This document shows, piece by piece, positions 9,750-21,375 of a stretch of DNA of 43,152 bases. Each line of letters begins with the position of its first letter. Position 1 is the stretch's first letter. The stretch is from contig BMAT01008791.1 of the NCBI GenBank assembly GCA_019649035.1, positions 129,570 through 172,721 on the forward strand, in the 5' to 3' direction. Position numbers and translations under genes: made by a program. The notes beneath the pieces are model-generated. The model searched no databases. It was not told the origin of the DNA and saw nothing but the letters and a program-made list of their open reading frames with translations. This DNA comes from Elysia marginata. Its lineage: Eukaryota; Mollusca; Gastropoda; Plakobranchidae.

Positions 9750-12143
9750 ATTATTTCCCATCCCCGGGATGTGAATAACAAATTTTTATTATTTCCATCC
9801 CCTGGGATGTGGATAATAAGTTTTTATTATGGAACTGTGTATTTCTTCATGCGCATGAAGAAATACACACGGTGTGTATTTCTTCATGTGGTTTCAAAAT
9901 TTCAATTTACATCCGTTGCGGGTGATTTGTCTTGCCTGTTGTCATCCTTTTGAGATTGTAACAATGGCGGATGCTGATGGCAGTTTGTGGGTCATAAAAC
10001 ATTTTCTAATTATGAAGAATTCACAAGTTTTCCTCCCAAAACGACAGGAAAAAGGTGAAATATGGGTTGGGGATGCAGGAGGGGTTTCAGTTGCAGCTGC
10101 AAACAAGAAAATCCAAGACCCCAACAAGCATTATTTATTTTTTTCCAATCTCTAATTGCTAGTTAAATCTATTATTTAGAACACGTTAACATTTGGTGTT
10201 AGTCATTTTCAACAATAAATTTTTATTGGTCTTACACATCTGTATGTTCGTCAATAACATTTTGCTGGTGTATGTTTGGTGATGGTTTAAAGTTATACAT
10301 GTATTTCTGTGTGTTATCCGTTTTATAAAGTTATACTTTATAAAGAACTTGTTTAACCCTGTGAAAAAAGACTATATATTTCACGGCTATTCTGATAATA
10401 GCTTAAATTAAAGAGCTGAAAATTTACTCCTTGAATTCAAAGAATTTAAACACATTTTATCCCACATACCTACGCAATCATTTTTCCCCACTATTTTTGC
10501 TCTCAGAAAATTAATTCGAAATCCTTAGATTCAATTTAAAACATCAGTACATTTAATCACTGAACAAGTACATTAAGGCAAAAAATCTGCAGTCTGAATA
10601 TGTGCATACTCAAATAAATATTCTCAAAAATTACGCTGGAGTGGAAATCTACTACATTGTTTGTATAATGTATAACAATGATTAGTATAAACTATAACTT
10701 ATAGCTGTAAAATTTAAGAATCCATATTACATGAAATAATACAAACAGTCGATACTTTCAATATAAAGATATAGAAACTAATTTTTTTAACATATACCAA
10801 ATAGCAGGATCTTGCAACCTGAAGTAATACAAACATATTCTTCTTCTTCTAGAAACACAGACACAGTTAAAATGAAGTAACTNNNNNNNNNNNNNNNNNN
10901 NNNNNNNNNNNNNNNNNNNNNNNNNNNNNNNNNNNNNNNNNNNNNNNNNNNNNNNNNNNNNNNNNNNNNNNNNNNNNNNNNNNNNNNNNNNNNNNNNNNN
11001 NNNNNNNNNNNNNNNNNNNNNNNNNNNNNNNNNNNNNNNNNNNNNNNNNNNNNNNNNNNNNNNNNNNNNNNNNNNNNNNNNNNNNNNNNNNNNNNNNNNN
11101 NNNNNNNNNNNNNNNNNNNNNNNNNNNNNNNNNNNNNNNNNNNNNNNNNNNNNNNNNNNNNNNNNNNNNNNNNNNNNNNNNNNNNNNCCCTTTAAGTTCA
11201 ACATGAAGAAATACAAACTTAGATTCTTTTAACATAGAGAAATAGACATGCACATGTTTTAGACGTGAATAAATACAAACATAGACTCTTTCAACATAAA
11301 GAAATAGACCAGCAGATATTTTTACTGTGAAGAAATTATAAATGGAGATTCTTTCAACATGAAAAAAACAGAAACATACGTACATTCTTTTGACATATAA
11401 AGAAATAGACAAGCAGATATTTTTAGCGTGAAGAACTACAAACATGTACTCTTTCAAAGTAAAAAACCCCAAACATAGATTCTTTTAACATGGAGAAATA
11501 TAAACGTAGATTCGTTCACCATGAAGATTTCCAAAGTAACAAACGCAGCTTTTTTCAACATGAAGCAATACAAACGTAGATTCTTCCAACATAAAGAAAT
11601 AGACATGTACATGTGCTTTTGACATGAAATATCACAATATTAAACCATTTCAACATGAAGAAAAGATTCCTTCAATGAAATACATGTGTAAATTTGTAGT
11701 GCAAAGGTAGGTTCTTACGGCCTGAAGTAATACCAAACATAGATTATCGAAGACATATAACCGTACATTCTTTCAACATGAAGAAGTATAACTATAAGCC
11801 ATGCGTCTATGGACTATTAGGCCTACTGTGACCAAGACAATTGCACACATGGTGTTTTAACTTTAATAAAATAATAGGAAGTAATTATTGAGGTAGATTC
11901 ATATGTACACACAATAGAATTCGTCTTGTTAAGCAAAAAAACGCACACATTACGTAAATCTTCATGTAACATGAAGAAATACACGCTGTGTGTAAATCTT
12001 CATGTGCATGAAGAAATACACACTCTGTGTAAATCTTCATGTGCATGAAGAAATACACACTCTGTGTAAATCTTCATGTGCATGAAGAAATACTCGCTTC
12101 CTTTTATTATTCCCTTCCCCCGGGGATGTGTATAATGATTTTT
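9750..12143. repeat. Palindromic minisatellite field bracketed by a shared 38-mer
   Basis: Two 38-bp direct copies built around CCATCCCCGGGATGTG lie at 9750-9787 and 9788-9825, and a related copy at 12106-12143 closes the field. Inside, 9836-9869 is a perfect 34-bp palindrome (half-site TGTGTATTTCTTCATGC), followed immediately by another inverted copy. At 11960-12096 a 37-38-bp unit, itself nearly palindromic (CTTCATGTGCATGAAG plus ACACACTCTGTGT), is repeated about 3.5 times. From about 10725 to 11790 diverged units of 30-40 bp repeat the phrase AACATGAAGAAATACAAAC. The assembly gap 10883-11187 falls in this array. ORFs that cross it are artefacts. Confidence 0.75.
10883..11187. other. Assembly gap (305 N)
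   Basis: A run of N inside a tandem-repeat array. The true length of the array is therefore unknown. Confidence 0.95.
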
Positions 12144-12855
12144 CGTTTTTCCCACCCCCTATTCAGACCATTTCAAGTAGATGACCTAGCCCTGAGCAGA
12201 CCTACTTTACACAGGGATCTAGACTTATTAGATTTTACAGGGGTGAAACTAGACCTAGAATCTAGCTAGTTTAAACTGTTAAAGAAATGAAGTTAACTGC
12301 AAGATTAATTTATTTTTGCTGAATGCAGATACCATGATCAGTTAAAATAGACTACTATCTATTTTAAATGCAAGAATGTAACTTGTAAGACCATGTTAGT
12401 CATGAAGCAGAATTACAAAGATTGTATTATAAATCCTTTATTAGAAACTAGTTAATGACACATAAGATCTAGATTATTAATGAGGATATGACAAAAATGT
12501 GTAAATCTGTTGTTTGGAACAAAGTTTTGGGATGATGAACGAAATATTTTCAGAAATGATGCACTTAAAATGATTTGATTTTATATACTGGTATTTGTTT
12601 AATTAAATAATTACAATGCTTTGCAATAAACTATTTTCTATGGATTGACAAAATTTATATATGTAGGACCTACACTGTTCCACTCAAAAAGAGTCAAAGT
12701 TTGTCAGGTGCGATGGAGGACAAGTTTCCATTTTGATTTTTTTTAATCGTGAAGGTTTTTAAAAAAAAATTTACACTACACTTTCAAGGGGCTTAGTGGC
12801 GACATGGTATAAGCTATATTTCTCTAAGTGGCAAGGTGATGATTGCCGAAACTAC

Positions 12856-13041
12856 TACAGTAGAATCCACTTAAAATCAACACCTCTAAGGGAAACTCAT
12901 GCTTAAAGTCAACTCTGTGTAAATTGCAGTCCCATTTTGTATAATTTCTTTGAATCTTTGTAATGTTTAAAGTCAACTCTTGCTTAAAGTCAACACATTG
13001 TTTCGGTCCCAAGGTGTTGACTTTATCTGGATTTCATTGTA
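12856..13041. mobile_element. Pogo/Tigger-like MITE with TA target duplication
   Basis: The element at 12858-13039 is 182 bp long. Its first 28 bp (CAGTAGAATCCACTTAAAAT and on) match the reverse complement of its last 28 bp at 22 positions, and both arms end in TCAACACCT. The dinucleotide TA flanks both ends (12856-12857 and 13040-13041), as for Tc1/mariner/pogo elements, and a CAGTAGAA start is typical of pogo/Tigger. Internal copies of TTAAAGTCAAC are extra sub-terminal repeats. It has no transposase. Confidence 0.65.
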
Positions 13042-13568
13042 TAAATCAAAGGTTCAAATCATACTAAAAGTAGACATTTCGGACATTTCCACTTAAAGCC
13101 CACTTCTCTCCACTGCTAATTTCATACCTAATAAATTGCAATATTTCAATCCTTTGATTGCGCGGTGGCGTCCTCAACTATTTACAGTGGTGTACAGTTG
13201 TGTGGTTTAAAAATGAAATGATCTAAAGTTAAAGCATTTTTAAAACAGTCTTATGTTCTGATCCTTCAAATTATATTTTTCAAATTTTATATAGCTGACA
13301 GCTGAGGCGTACTTTTGGACTTTAATAGCTTGTAATTGTTAAAGTATGAATACCAAACTTGCATGATGAGGATTACATTGCAACACTCTTCAAACTTCAC
13401 GTATATCAAGACAGAAGTTATGATCTACTCAGGCCTATTCTATGTGGAAGCCACTTTATGAATATTCTGGGTTTTTTTTTTTTTTGTTGTAATTTTAAAA
13501 ATAGATTTAGCAGACTGTACAAGCAAACATATGTCTAATCAACTGTATATCTCTTTTAATTTCTTCAG

Positions 13569-13607
13569 AACATATTTGCCAGAGATCAACTCTTATAAAG
13601 AATCGCC
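13569..13607 (+). other. PLEKHB2: 5' UTR segment of the PLEKHB-like gene
   Basis: A pyrimidine-rich splice acceptor (CTCTTTTAATTTCTTCAG, ending at 13568) lies 39 bp before the start codon. The first coding exon is therefore probably an internal exon, and at least one non-coding 5' exon should lie upstream. Its position, and the promoter, cannot be placed. Confidence 0.55.
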
Positions 13608-16435
13608 ATGGCCTCTGGTGGGTTTGATATTGCCAAAGCTGGTTGGCTTTATCGCAAAAGTAAGTGTCTTGTGTCTCTAGCTATTGGTTTCAGCATGATT
13701 AGACATGGCAAATGATATTTTCCATTTTGTGAATGGAGAAATATTTAAAGGTTGTGTTTTTTTTCCTTCTGTTTGCCTGGTTTCCTGTTGTGCAAAGTAT
13801 TGAAAATTACATGTTTTTTTTTGGTTTTACCTCTCTGATGAAGACACAGCTATTAGTTTCTTTAACAATATATTGCTTTGAAATTTTTAACATCCAGTAC
13901 CTATTGCTTAAGCCTAACTCCTCCCTGAAATCCTATAGTCCTTGGTTATGAAAAAAATGAATACCATTGTACTATAAAAAAATTTTTTTTTCGGTGCCTT
14001 TCTAATTTTCTGGGTTTTTCAACTATTATTGTTATAGTATTTGAATATCCATATAGATAAGATTGCATATGATTTAATACATCAAGTGTTAAATCAAACA
14101 TGAAAACATGCAGTCACCTTTTTGCTCAAAACTTGATCCTATATAGGATCAGAAAAAAATTTGTGAGAGGTATTTAACAATTCAAGATGAATTGCAATAA
14201 AGCTCTTTGATTTCGAGGGCAAGTATCTTTTATGTAAAGGAAGTATAATTGGACTCTTTCTTTAAGAAACTCCAGAAATTCAATTTCATGCAACCAGGCA
14301 TACATTGAATTGGTTCTTTTTAAATATAAAGATTCCAGGAGGGAAAAACAAATGAAAAAGAGGAAATTCTCAGTATTTGAAATAAATGCTATTTGTTAGA
14401 AAAAAGCTAACAACTGCATAGCAAATTCTAGGAAAAGAATTATTACTTTACTATACATTCTTCTTTTACAAAGTTTTCGGTTTTGCATCAAGTAAGCTAA
14501 AGTTTACAATGACACATTTTTCAAAATACATGTAAGATTTTTTTCAAATACTTTACTCACCTGTGCCAATGAAGGTTCTGTGCTGCACAGATGGAAGAAA
14601 AACTGGTTTGTCCTAGATAGACAAGGTGACCTGCGATACTTTGAAAACCCTGATGCACCAAGGGCTGAAGAAAGGATTGTAGTACGGGCTAATGTTAACC
14701 ACATCAGGAGTGGCAGAGAAGTAAGTTGTAATAATCTAGTTCTTTGAAAAGTTGTATGTATTGTTTACTTCCTTAAAGCCGTAGAAATTAGATCCGAGCA
14801 ATCATTTGGCTGTAACTGACTTCATTACCATTTCATTGATTCCAGTGTCATATATACTTTCATTTTGAAAGATGTGCTAAGAAAATTTTAGCCAATTTCT
14901 ATCCCCCACTTACAAGAATATTAATTTATTCATATTTGTTTTTGGCTCAATTTATGTTATTTTGTGAGAATTTTTTTCTTATGTCTTACAAACTGATCTT
15001 AAAGTTCAATGTTGGAAATTTCAATATGCGAAGAAAAAATGTATCAGTAATGCTTTTTCAAAAAGACTTATATTATGTTACATGTTGTATGTGGAACCAA
15101 AAGCACTGATTTTCCAAATCATTTTTTGTATCGTTAAACAGTTAAAGATAAGAGGAGATTTTTTTTTTATTCGACTCTTAGGATATGAAAATAGCATATG
15201 ATAATTTGGCTTTGTTAGAAACACAGCTGTTCAGGGAAAGTTTTTTATTGATTTGTAATTTTGTTTTGAGAAACAGAAAAATAGCAACCAGTGCTTCAAA
15301 ACTACTGTAAAAAAAGCTTTTTCTTTGTAAAGTAATGAAATATTTCTCTGATAGTGATATATTGTGCTTTTAATCACATTATCAGTGTCGCTCATCTGAT
15401 CCACCTGATGTACGTGGTTACACAAAAGAAGGTTTCCTCGAGTTGATGATGAAAGACAAAGACTCAATTCTCCTGTGTGCTGAGTCTGTTGACGATATGA
15501 GGTATCATTGGTTTGAGATGGGCTATGTTTTATGGCAGTGGATCAAATTGTAAAGTAATAACAGGAAACACATAAAAGCATCTGATATTTGTAAACTTTT
15601 CTAAATTTACATTTTACATGTTAAAGCTCAACTTTATAAAAAGTATTGCCTTGTTTAATAACTCCAATTATCCATTTTTTTGTTTTGTTATAAATCATTT
15701 TTTGTGCCTCTCACATCATACTTAAGGGCATAAAATTGTTGCTTGACATAAAGGTAAATATATTGAATAAAATATTTAACATAGCTGGTTCATTGTAATG
15801 TAACATTTTTTTTTTCAGGGCTTGGCAAATTGCTCTCGAGGAGGCTCGAACCATACAATTTGCAGCTAGTCATCCTGGAGTTGTGAATACCACCACAATC
15901 ATTGCAAGCCCTGGCCACTCTCCATATGGTTACTCCTACGGGTACAATTACCCAGGTCAAGTGGTCAATCATGTGGGCTATCCCATGCATCCGGGGACAC
16001 AAGGTGAGGCTTCTCCATACAACCCAGGAGGCTAATCTAATATAAACAAAGACAAAATGTTCTCAAAATCAGTACAGAAGAATTAACTTTTGCAATATTC
16101 ACCATTAATCTCCTTACTATACAGTTTTTCGCAAAACTTTTTTTTTTAATAATGAAAAGTAAAAGCAGGAACAAACTTAAAAATCACTTTGAAAAGTATT
16201 CTGTTATCCTAACAAGAGAGCAGTTTTAAATAAATCATTTTAAGCTAAGTCTTGTTTGCAAACTTATTTTAACGTTCATTTTAACATTTTTTAATCAGTT
16301 GTGCACACTCCTAGTGGAACTACCACTATAGTCAACGGGCAGCCTGCTCAACAGATTGTGTACGTGGAGGACTGCCCCAGACGTCGCCGCCATTACAGGG
16401 GTGGAATCTATCCAGTTCCTATTTTCTTTTGGTGA
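13608..16435 (+). CDS. PLEKHB2: PH domain-containing family B protein (evectin-like)
   Basis: Five coding exons, 13608-13659, 14575-14720, 15386-15501, 15819-16003 and 16299-16435, join in frame through GT-AG sites into 211 aa; human PLEKHB2 is about 222. Residues 9-115 form one PH domain: it opens AGWLYRK, continues through HRWKKNWFVLD and DLRYFENP, and ends with LLCAESVDD and the conserved tryptophan of RAWQIAL. Evectins use this domain to bind phosphatidylserine on recycling endosomes; R16, R23 and K25 align with the basic residues R11, R18 and K20 of human evectin-2. A tyrosine/glycine-rich linker (about 146-160) follows, as in relatives. The C-terminus is odd: after an RRRR cluster only a short hydrophobic end (GIYPVPIFFW) remains, where vertebrate members have a long glycine-rich hydrophobic segment. 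Family assignment is firm; PLEKHB1 versus PLEKHB2 is not decided. Confidence 0.9.
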
Positions 16436-16512
16436 TTTGAAGATAACCCCCAGTGGTCAATCATAATTTTCAAACTCCTAACCCCTAGGTTTCACAAGAA
16501 TTAGAGATTAAA

Positions 16513-16518
16513 AATAAA
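16513..16518 (+). terminator. Candidate polyadenylation signal, PLEKHB-like gene
   Basis: First AATAAA after the stop codon at 16435. Confidence 0.35.
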
Positions 16519-17919
16519 AAGTACTATTCAATACTAAGTGAGTTGTTAGATTTTAAATTATTATGAAAGAAACAAGAAAAAAAATCTGAAACCAAAGATA
16601 AGTGAAAAGAAAATTTGAATCTTAAAATGAGTCTAGCTGCGGAAATTTTATACACAAAGATAATAGCAGATATTCAACATTATATGAAATATCCTTAAAG
16701 ACAAGGCAACAAAAAACCGACTTTCATATTTTGATTATGACTGAGTTATTGTTTTGGGAAATTGAGGATAAATGAAACCCCCTTCAAGAAAATGTTCTTT
16801 TTTATACAGAGAATTTAAATAACTCACCTACAAGCCACCTAGTTGAACATTTCACTTGCAACTATCATTTTAAAAGTTTTACTCATTTTATTATTTGGGG
16901 GATGTTTTATGGGTTTATTTTTCAAAGTATTTTATTTTTTGAAGATTCAACTATGATTAGCCTATGTTTCTTTATGAAAGCATGTGAAACCTTTTTAAAA
17001 AAAATTTTGAAGCTTTCTGTAAAAAAAAATTTGCATTCCTGCGCATGCAATTCATTGAGTTATGAGCTGGTTTAATTGACCCTTTATTACGACAAGCCAA
17101 TTTTATTTTTTCACATAATGTTTTACAGTTTTTGTCAATAGCAGATTTTCAAAGTTTTAAAGGTAAGGAAGTAGAAAAGACTGCAGGAATCAGAATAAAA
17201 TACTTTGGGTTTTCAAATACTTTCAGTATTCTGATTTCTAGAAAAATGTTGTTTTTTATAGAGAAATTTCATTATTCCATGATGCCCTTGAAGCAAAAGC
17301 TGTGAAGTATTTTTGAAAACTTTGAAAAAATGAAGCTTGCTTAATTTACAAGTTTGATTGTCACCGCAAAGAGTACATGTACTGTTCAGAGAGAACAGGC
17401 ACAAAATTTAACTCTAGTTTTTTGTTTTATGCTTCATGTTAATTGTTACAAAGGTACATTTTACTTATCTACTGATATACTCTTCAATGCCATAATATGA
17501 ATGTTATCTATCTTTATCCATTGCTTTTTCATGCAAAATTTGTTTGGCCAAGGCATGCCAAAGTTCCTGATTTTTCTATTTTCCTGCATCTGTAATAAAA
17601 TTGCTCTTTGTCTTTAAGTTTACATGAATCGACATAATCTACTACTTACATACTTACAATTGACTCTCTTTTTTGTCTGTTCTTTAAAAATTTACAATCG
17701 ATTCGAAACAGAATTTTAAATTGAACAAAAATTTAATATGAGTTCAGTGGTAATAGATTTTTTCAAAATTTCAGTTAAAAAAAAAAAAAATTATGGTTAA
17801 TACCAGCAAAATATTACAGGTTATGCGATTCTATTCAGCATCAGAAGGGAAAATAATAACCTTTTCATAGTAAGCATGATGCTCTTGTAATGAGTCTTGC
17901 GACTGATGCACGCTAGTGA

Positions 17920-18150
17920 GTGGGATGTTTCAATTTTAACATTCCTCGCCGTTACTGTTTTGAGCAATGCATTTTTGTGAACATCCAAAATCAAAGAGTT
18001 TATGAAGCTATCACTATTTTGTGGACAGATATCAAAGGTTTTGTTGAACCAAATGTAGAGGATAAAAAAATTAGCCTTTTACAGGGCATTTTTTTTTTTC
18101 AAATTTTAAATTTTGACACCCAACTCATTTGCACGGGTCCAGACATATAA
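17920..18150 (+). repeat. Old AT-rich interspersed repeat, copy A
   Basis: This shares an ordered set of short blocks with 30110-30352 and 34490-34715: a GTTTTGA...GCATTTTT-like start, an A/T-rich middle, and an ending like GACACCCAACTCATTTGCA. An ORF spans most of it, but the similarity to non-coding intron sequence shows that it is repeat-derived. Confidence 0.4.
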
Positions 18151-19400
18151 TATGCTGGAATTTGTAACACTTAGCCAGATATTTCACTTTCATGTATGTA
18201 TTAACTTGTTCATCAGTGCATTTTTTTTTTTTTGCATTTTGTAAGTCTAAAAAAATTTTTTAAAACTATCGTAGAAAAAGGAATAAGTCTCAATTTTAAG
18301 CAATTCGTAAAAAAATCTGAATTTTGGCCTTGAAGTTAATTAGGACGGGTATAAAACATTGTAACCTCTTGAAATTTGTTTTTTACTGTTTGAAAAATAT
18401 ATCATGGTATATTGTTTTGCATTAAATTTGTAGTAGAATCAATCTTTAATGTCTTTAATCTTCAATGTTTGACTCCAATGTACAATATCAAATGTCAAGA
18501 CTTAACTGTGATGAACTCAATATTGTGATGGCTGTACACCATACTTATGTCATTCGATATAAACTTTTGTGTTGTTGTTATTGGGAATTTTAAAAATCCT
18601 CTTGCTTTCATATCTGATGCACTGAAATTAATTTTTGTTCAGGAAAAATTTTCTTGTAAAACGATTAATTTAACTCTGTTTTATAATACTGTGTAAGAAT
18701 ATTCCCTATTAGGAACTTTGTCAATCTTTCAGTTTCATATGGTAAAGACTTTGGAAATTGGCTGTGACATTGGAGTTTTAAGAGTTTAGACCATTTGATT
18801 TTTAACTTCGTCAAAATACATAGTAGTAATTTTTGTTTTGCATTTTACTGGTGACTTCATGTAAACATTAATAAGCATGTTTGTTAAATCTGTTTGAACA
18901 AAATTTACTGATGTTGTTTTTGTTTTAACTTGAACTAGTAAATATTTAGGAAAAAAAGCAAAAATAACAGCAATACTTTTTGAACTGTGCAACTCTTTGA
19001 TGTTAAATTTTCAATTTTAACCTTGTTTTCAGTTGTGATTGAAAATGTTTATGTACATAATCATTAAAAACATCTTATCTGTGTGCCTTGTTCTTGTATT
19101 TTTTTCATAGTTTTTGTTAATTTGAGATTAAACAGTAACCTTGTATTACACCTCATTTAAAGTCAACAGTTTGTAGGAAATATTTTTTTTACCTTAGACT
19201 ACTGCATAATTATATGGGATAAAATGTCTCTAATTTTAGTTTGTATTTTTAAATGTAAAATGATTGTTCATCTTCAAATGTTCTAGGAACATTGCTTGCC
19301 CAATTACAATAATTCAGATCTCATTGAAAATTTTTACGAAAGTTATTTAAAAAATTCAGCACATGCTGTTGCTTGGCAATAAAAGCATTTATATATTTAT

Positions 19401-20970
19401 AGACTATTACTTAGGTTTTTCTAAGGCATAAAAAAATTCAGCACATTCTTAATAATTGTGCTTTTATTGCAGATAGAATGATCACAGTGGAATTTGTTTC
19501 AATCACCTTCTTGCATTATTTTTGTTTTTTGTATTGTACAAAGATAATATAAGACAAAAAATTTAAGGGTCTTCAGTACTATATAGTGGAAACCTCCTAG
19601 TCTGATAATACAGATTTCTCATATTTTAAAGTTTTCTTCTTGTGAAGTGTCTTTTTTTCTCTTTAGCTTTATTAGATTTGAACTCTTAATTTGAAGCTCA
19701 TAAAGTTCAATTGTCTTGATTAAAGTTTATAGTGAGGCCTACAGAAAGTTTTCTTTCTAGTTCAAGCAGTTTCACCTCTCCAAATCATGAAAGGCTCATG
19801 ACAAGCTCTCATTGCAAAAAGTTGACATGCTAGCAAAACCCAAGCAGAGGTTTTCTTGCCCCATGGAATAAGTTTGTTTTTGCATTTACGCAAAATTGGG
19901 GTGAGAGAGGAAGGTGTTATAGAACTGAGAAGTGGCTTTGTAAACAAACATGACCCTTTGAGTATGAAAAAAATCCTCTCAATTCCAAGTGCCTCTTTAT
20001 TTCCACAAGATTCGAGTCATGAGGTTTCCACACATTTTCAGGTAGTATGTGAAGCAAACATATGTACATGTACATGTACATGTATGTGCCTTTGCTTGGT
20101 GAATTAATGGGCAATTACAGAAAATGCTTATGATATTAAACAAGGAACTAAAATAAATCAGCAGATATACCTTTGGAGGTCGGTTTTTCTTCAATGTTAT
20201 CTATCTGAGTCTTTGCAGATTCATTGATAACTTGTATCTCTCTTCACATTTATGTATTGTAAATTGAACACAGAACAGAAAGTATATTACATACTTCTAA
20301 AGATACCAACTTCATGCTCTCATTTGACAATCAGTATAAATTCAAAGGCTATAGAAATTTAATAATCAACTAAACCAAACAACATTACAAGTCTTAGGAC
20401 AGCCAATGTACCTAGGCCTATATGCTGCATGGAGATGGGAAAAGTACAAAATTGAGTCAGCTTTTATCAGTCTCAAAAATCTTCTTTCAATAAAGTTATT
20501 AGGGCATTTGATCTGAGTGTCTATTTTTTTTACATTATTTTCGGCTAGTGCCCAAGTAGATGAATTAATGTCAGTGAAATGCAACCAGGCTTACAAAAAG
20601 TTTTTAATTAGTTTGCTTCAGATTGTTGACCCCATCTATTCATCCTAAAGTCGAGCGATCATTTTGATATCATCATTTTAACATTTAACTCGTTTTCTCA
20701 GAAAATACAATATGTTATTGTAGATGCATCTGATGAAAACCACCACAAGCACTCATAACCAAAGGAGTGGATGGTGATCTTGTTTTACATCTTCTAGAGC
20801 GCAATCATTAATATTGTGGATGTGAATGCAGGAAGTTGAACCTGTAAAGTACATCCTTAGATCTAGCAGTTATAGAATTGACTACCAAGATTTTACTGTG
20901 GCTGTTCCCGCAAAGCCACACTTGTTAGTTGAACTCAGGCACAGACATCCTCCCATTGAAGTTAAAAAAA
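19401..20970. other. Intergenic stretch without recognisable genes
   Basis: No supported exon. A short alternating ATGTAC run lies near 20065-20085. Overlapping ORFs on both strands around 19760-20195 have no domain and look random. Confidence 0.4.
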
Positions 20971-20974
20971 TACA

Positions 20975-21274
20975 CATGTAATAATGTATAAATAAGCACT
21001 CTTACAGCGCTCTAAATGGGTTCTGCATCAGACCCTCAAAACGCACAAATGAGCAATGATTTAAAAGTGCTTCACATTAGCATATGCATGAGCTTTATCT
21101 GCCTCAAGCAGGGAAGCCTTTTAAATCTGGAATGCGGTGGGTAAAATGTGTAGAAAGAGCATTTACTAAAGACTAAGTAAAAGTCCACCAAATGCCAAGC
21201 CAGGACTTCAAAACCCATGAAATCTAAATCCAACTCACTACTTCACCTCTTGACCACGGTGCTAGACACTCATT
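20975..21274 (-). mobile_element. tRNA-derived SINE, family 2
   Basis: On the minus strand the head reads like a tRNA gene. The A box TGGTCAAGAGGTGA is at 21256-21243 and the B box GGGTTTTGAAGTCC at 21216-21203, spaced as in tRNA genes. The unrelated body continues to an AT-rich tail near 20975 (GCGCTGTAAGAGTGCTTATT, then TATACATTATTAC), the kind of 3' end shared with LINEs. B-box decay (TTTTGAAG for TTCGAAT) indicates an old copy. Confidence 0.55.
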
Positions 21275-21326
21275 TTAATTAGTTTTATCACTTAAAATCG
21301 TATAGTTACGTAAATGTTAGACTGAT

Positions 21327-21328
<2 letters not shown>

Positions 21329-21372
<44 letters not shown>
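21329..21372. repeat. (GA)n microsatellite
   Basis: About 44 bp of nearly pure AG dinucleotides. Confidence 0.95.

Positions 21373-21375
<3 letters not shown>

Larger units (their letters stand above)
16436..19400 (+). other. 3' UTR and downstream spacer of the PLEKHB-like gene
   Basis: This is AT-rich sequence without exons. Candidate polyadenylation signals (AATAAA) lie at 16513-16518, 17194-17199, 17594-17599 and 19378-19383. The first would give a short 3' UTR of about 100 bp. The later ones would allow a 3' UTR up to about 3 kb. Which are used cannot be told from sequence. Confidence 0.4.

Noticed and set aside
9964..10155. Small ORF starting MADADGSLW with a good start context
   Set aside because: It is inside the palindromic repeat field, has no recognisable domain and no clear splice donor joining it to a gene. 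It could be a 5' exon but cannot be supported.
10758..11472. Two minus-strand ORFs of 152 and 201 codons
   Set aside because: They are open only because they cross the run of N, and the rest is tandem repeat.
11960..12096. Regularly spaced palindromic repeats reminiscent of a CRISPR array
   Set aside because: The units are back-to-back with no unique spacers, and the genome is animal. It is a minisatellite.
17920..18150. 76-aa plus-strand ORF
   Set aside because: It overlaps a copy of the AT-rich interspersed repeat and its composition is not coding-like.
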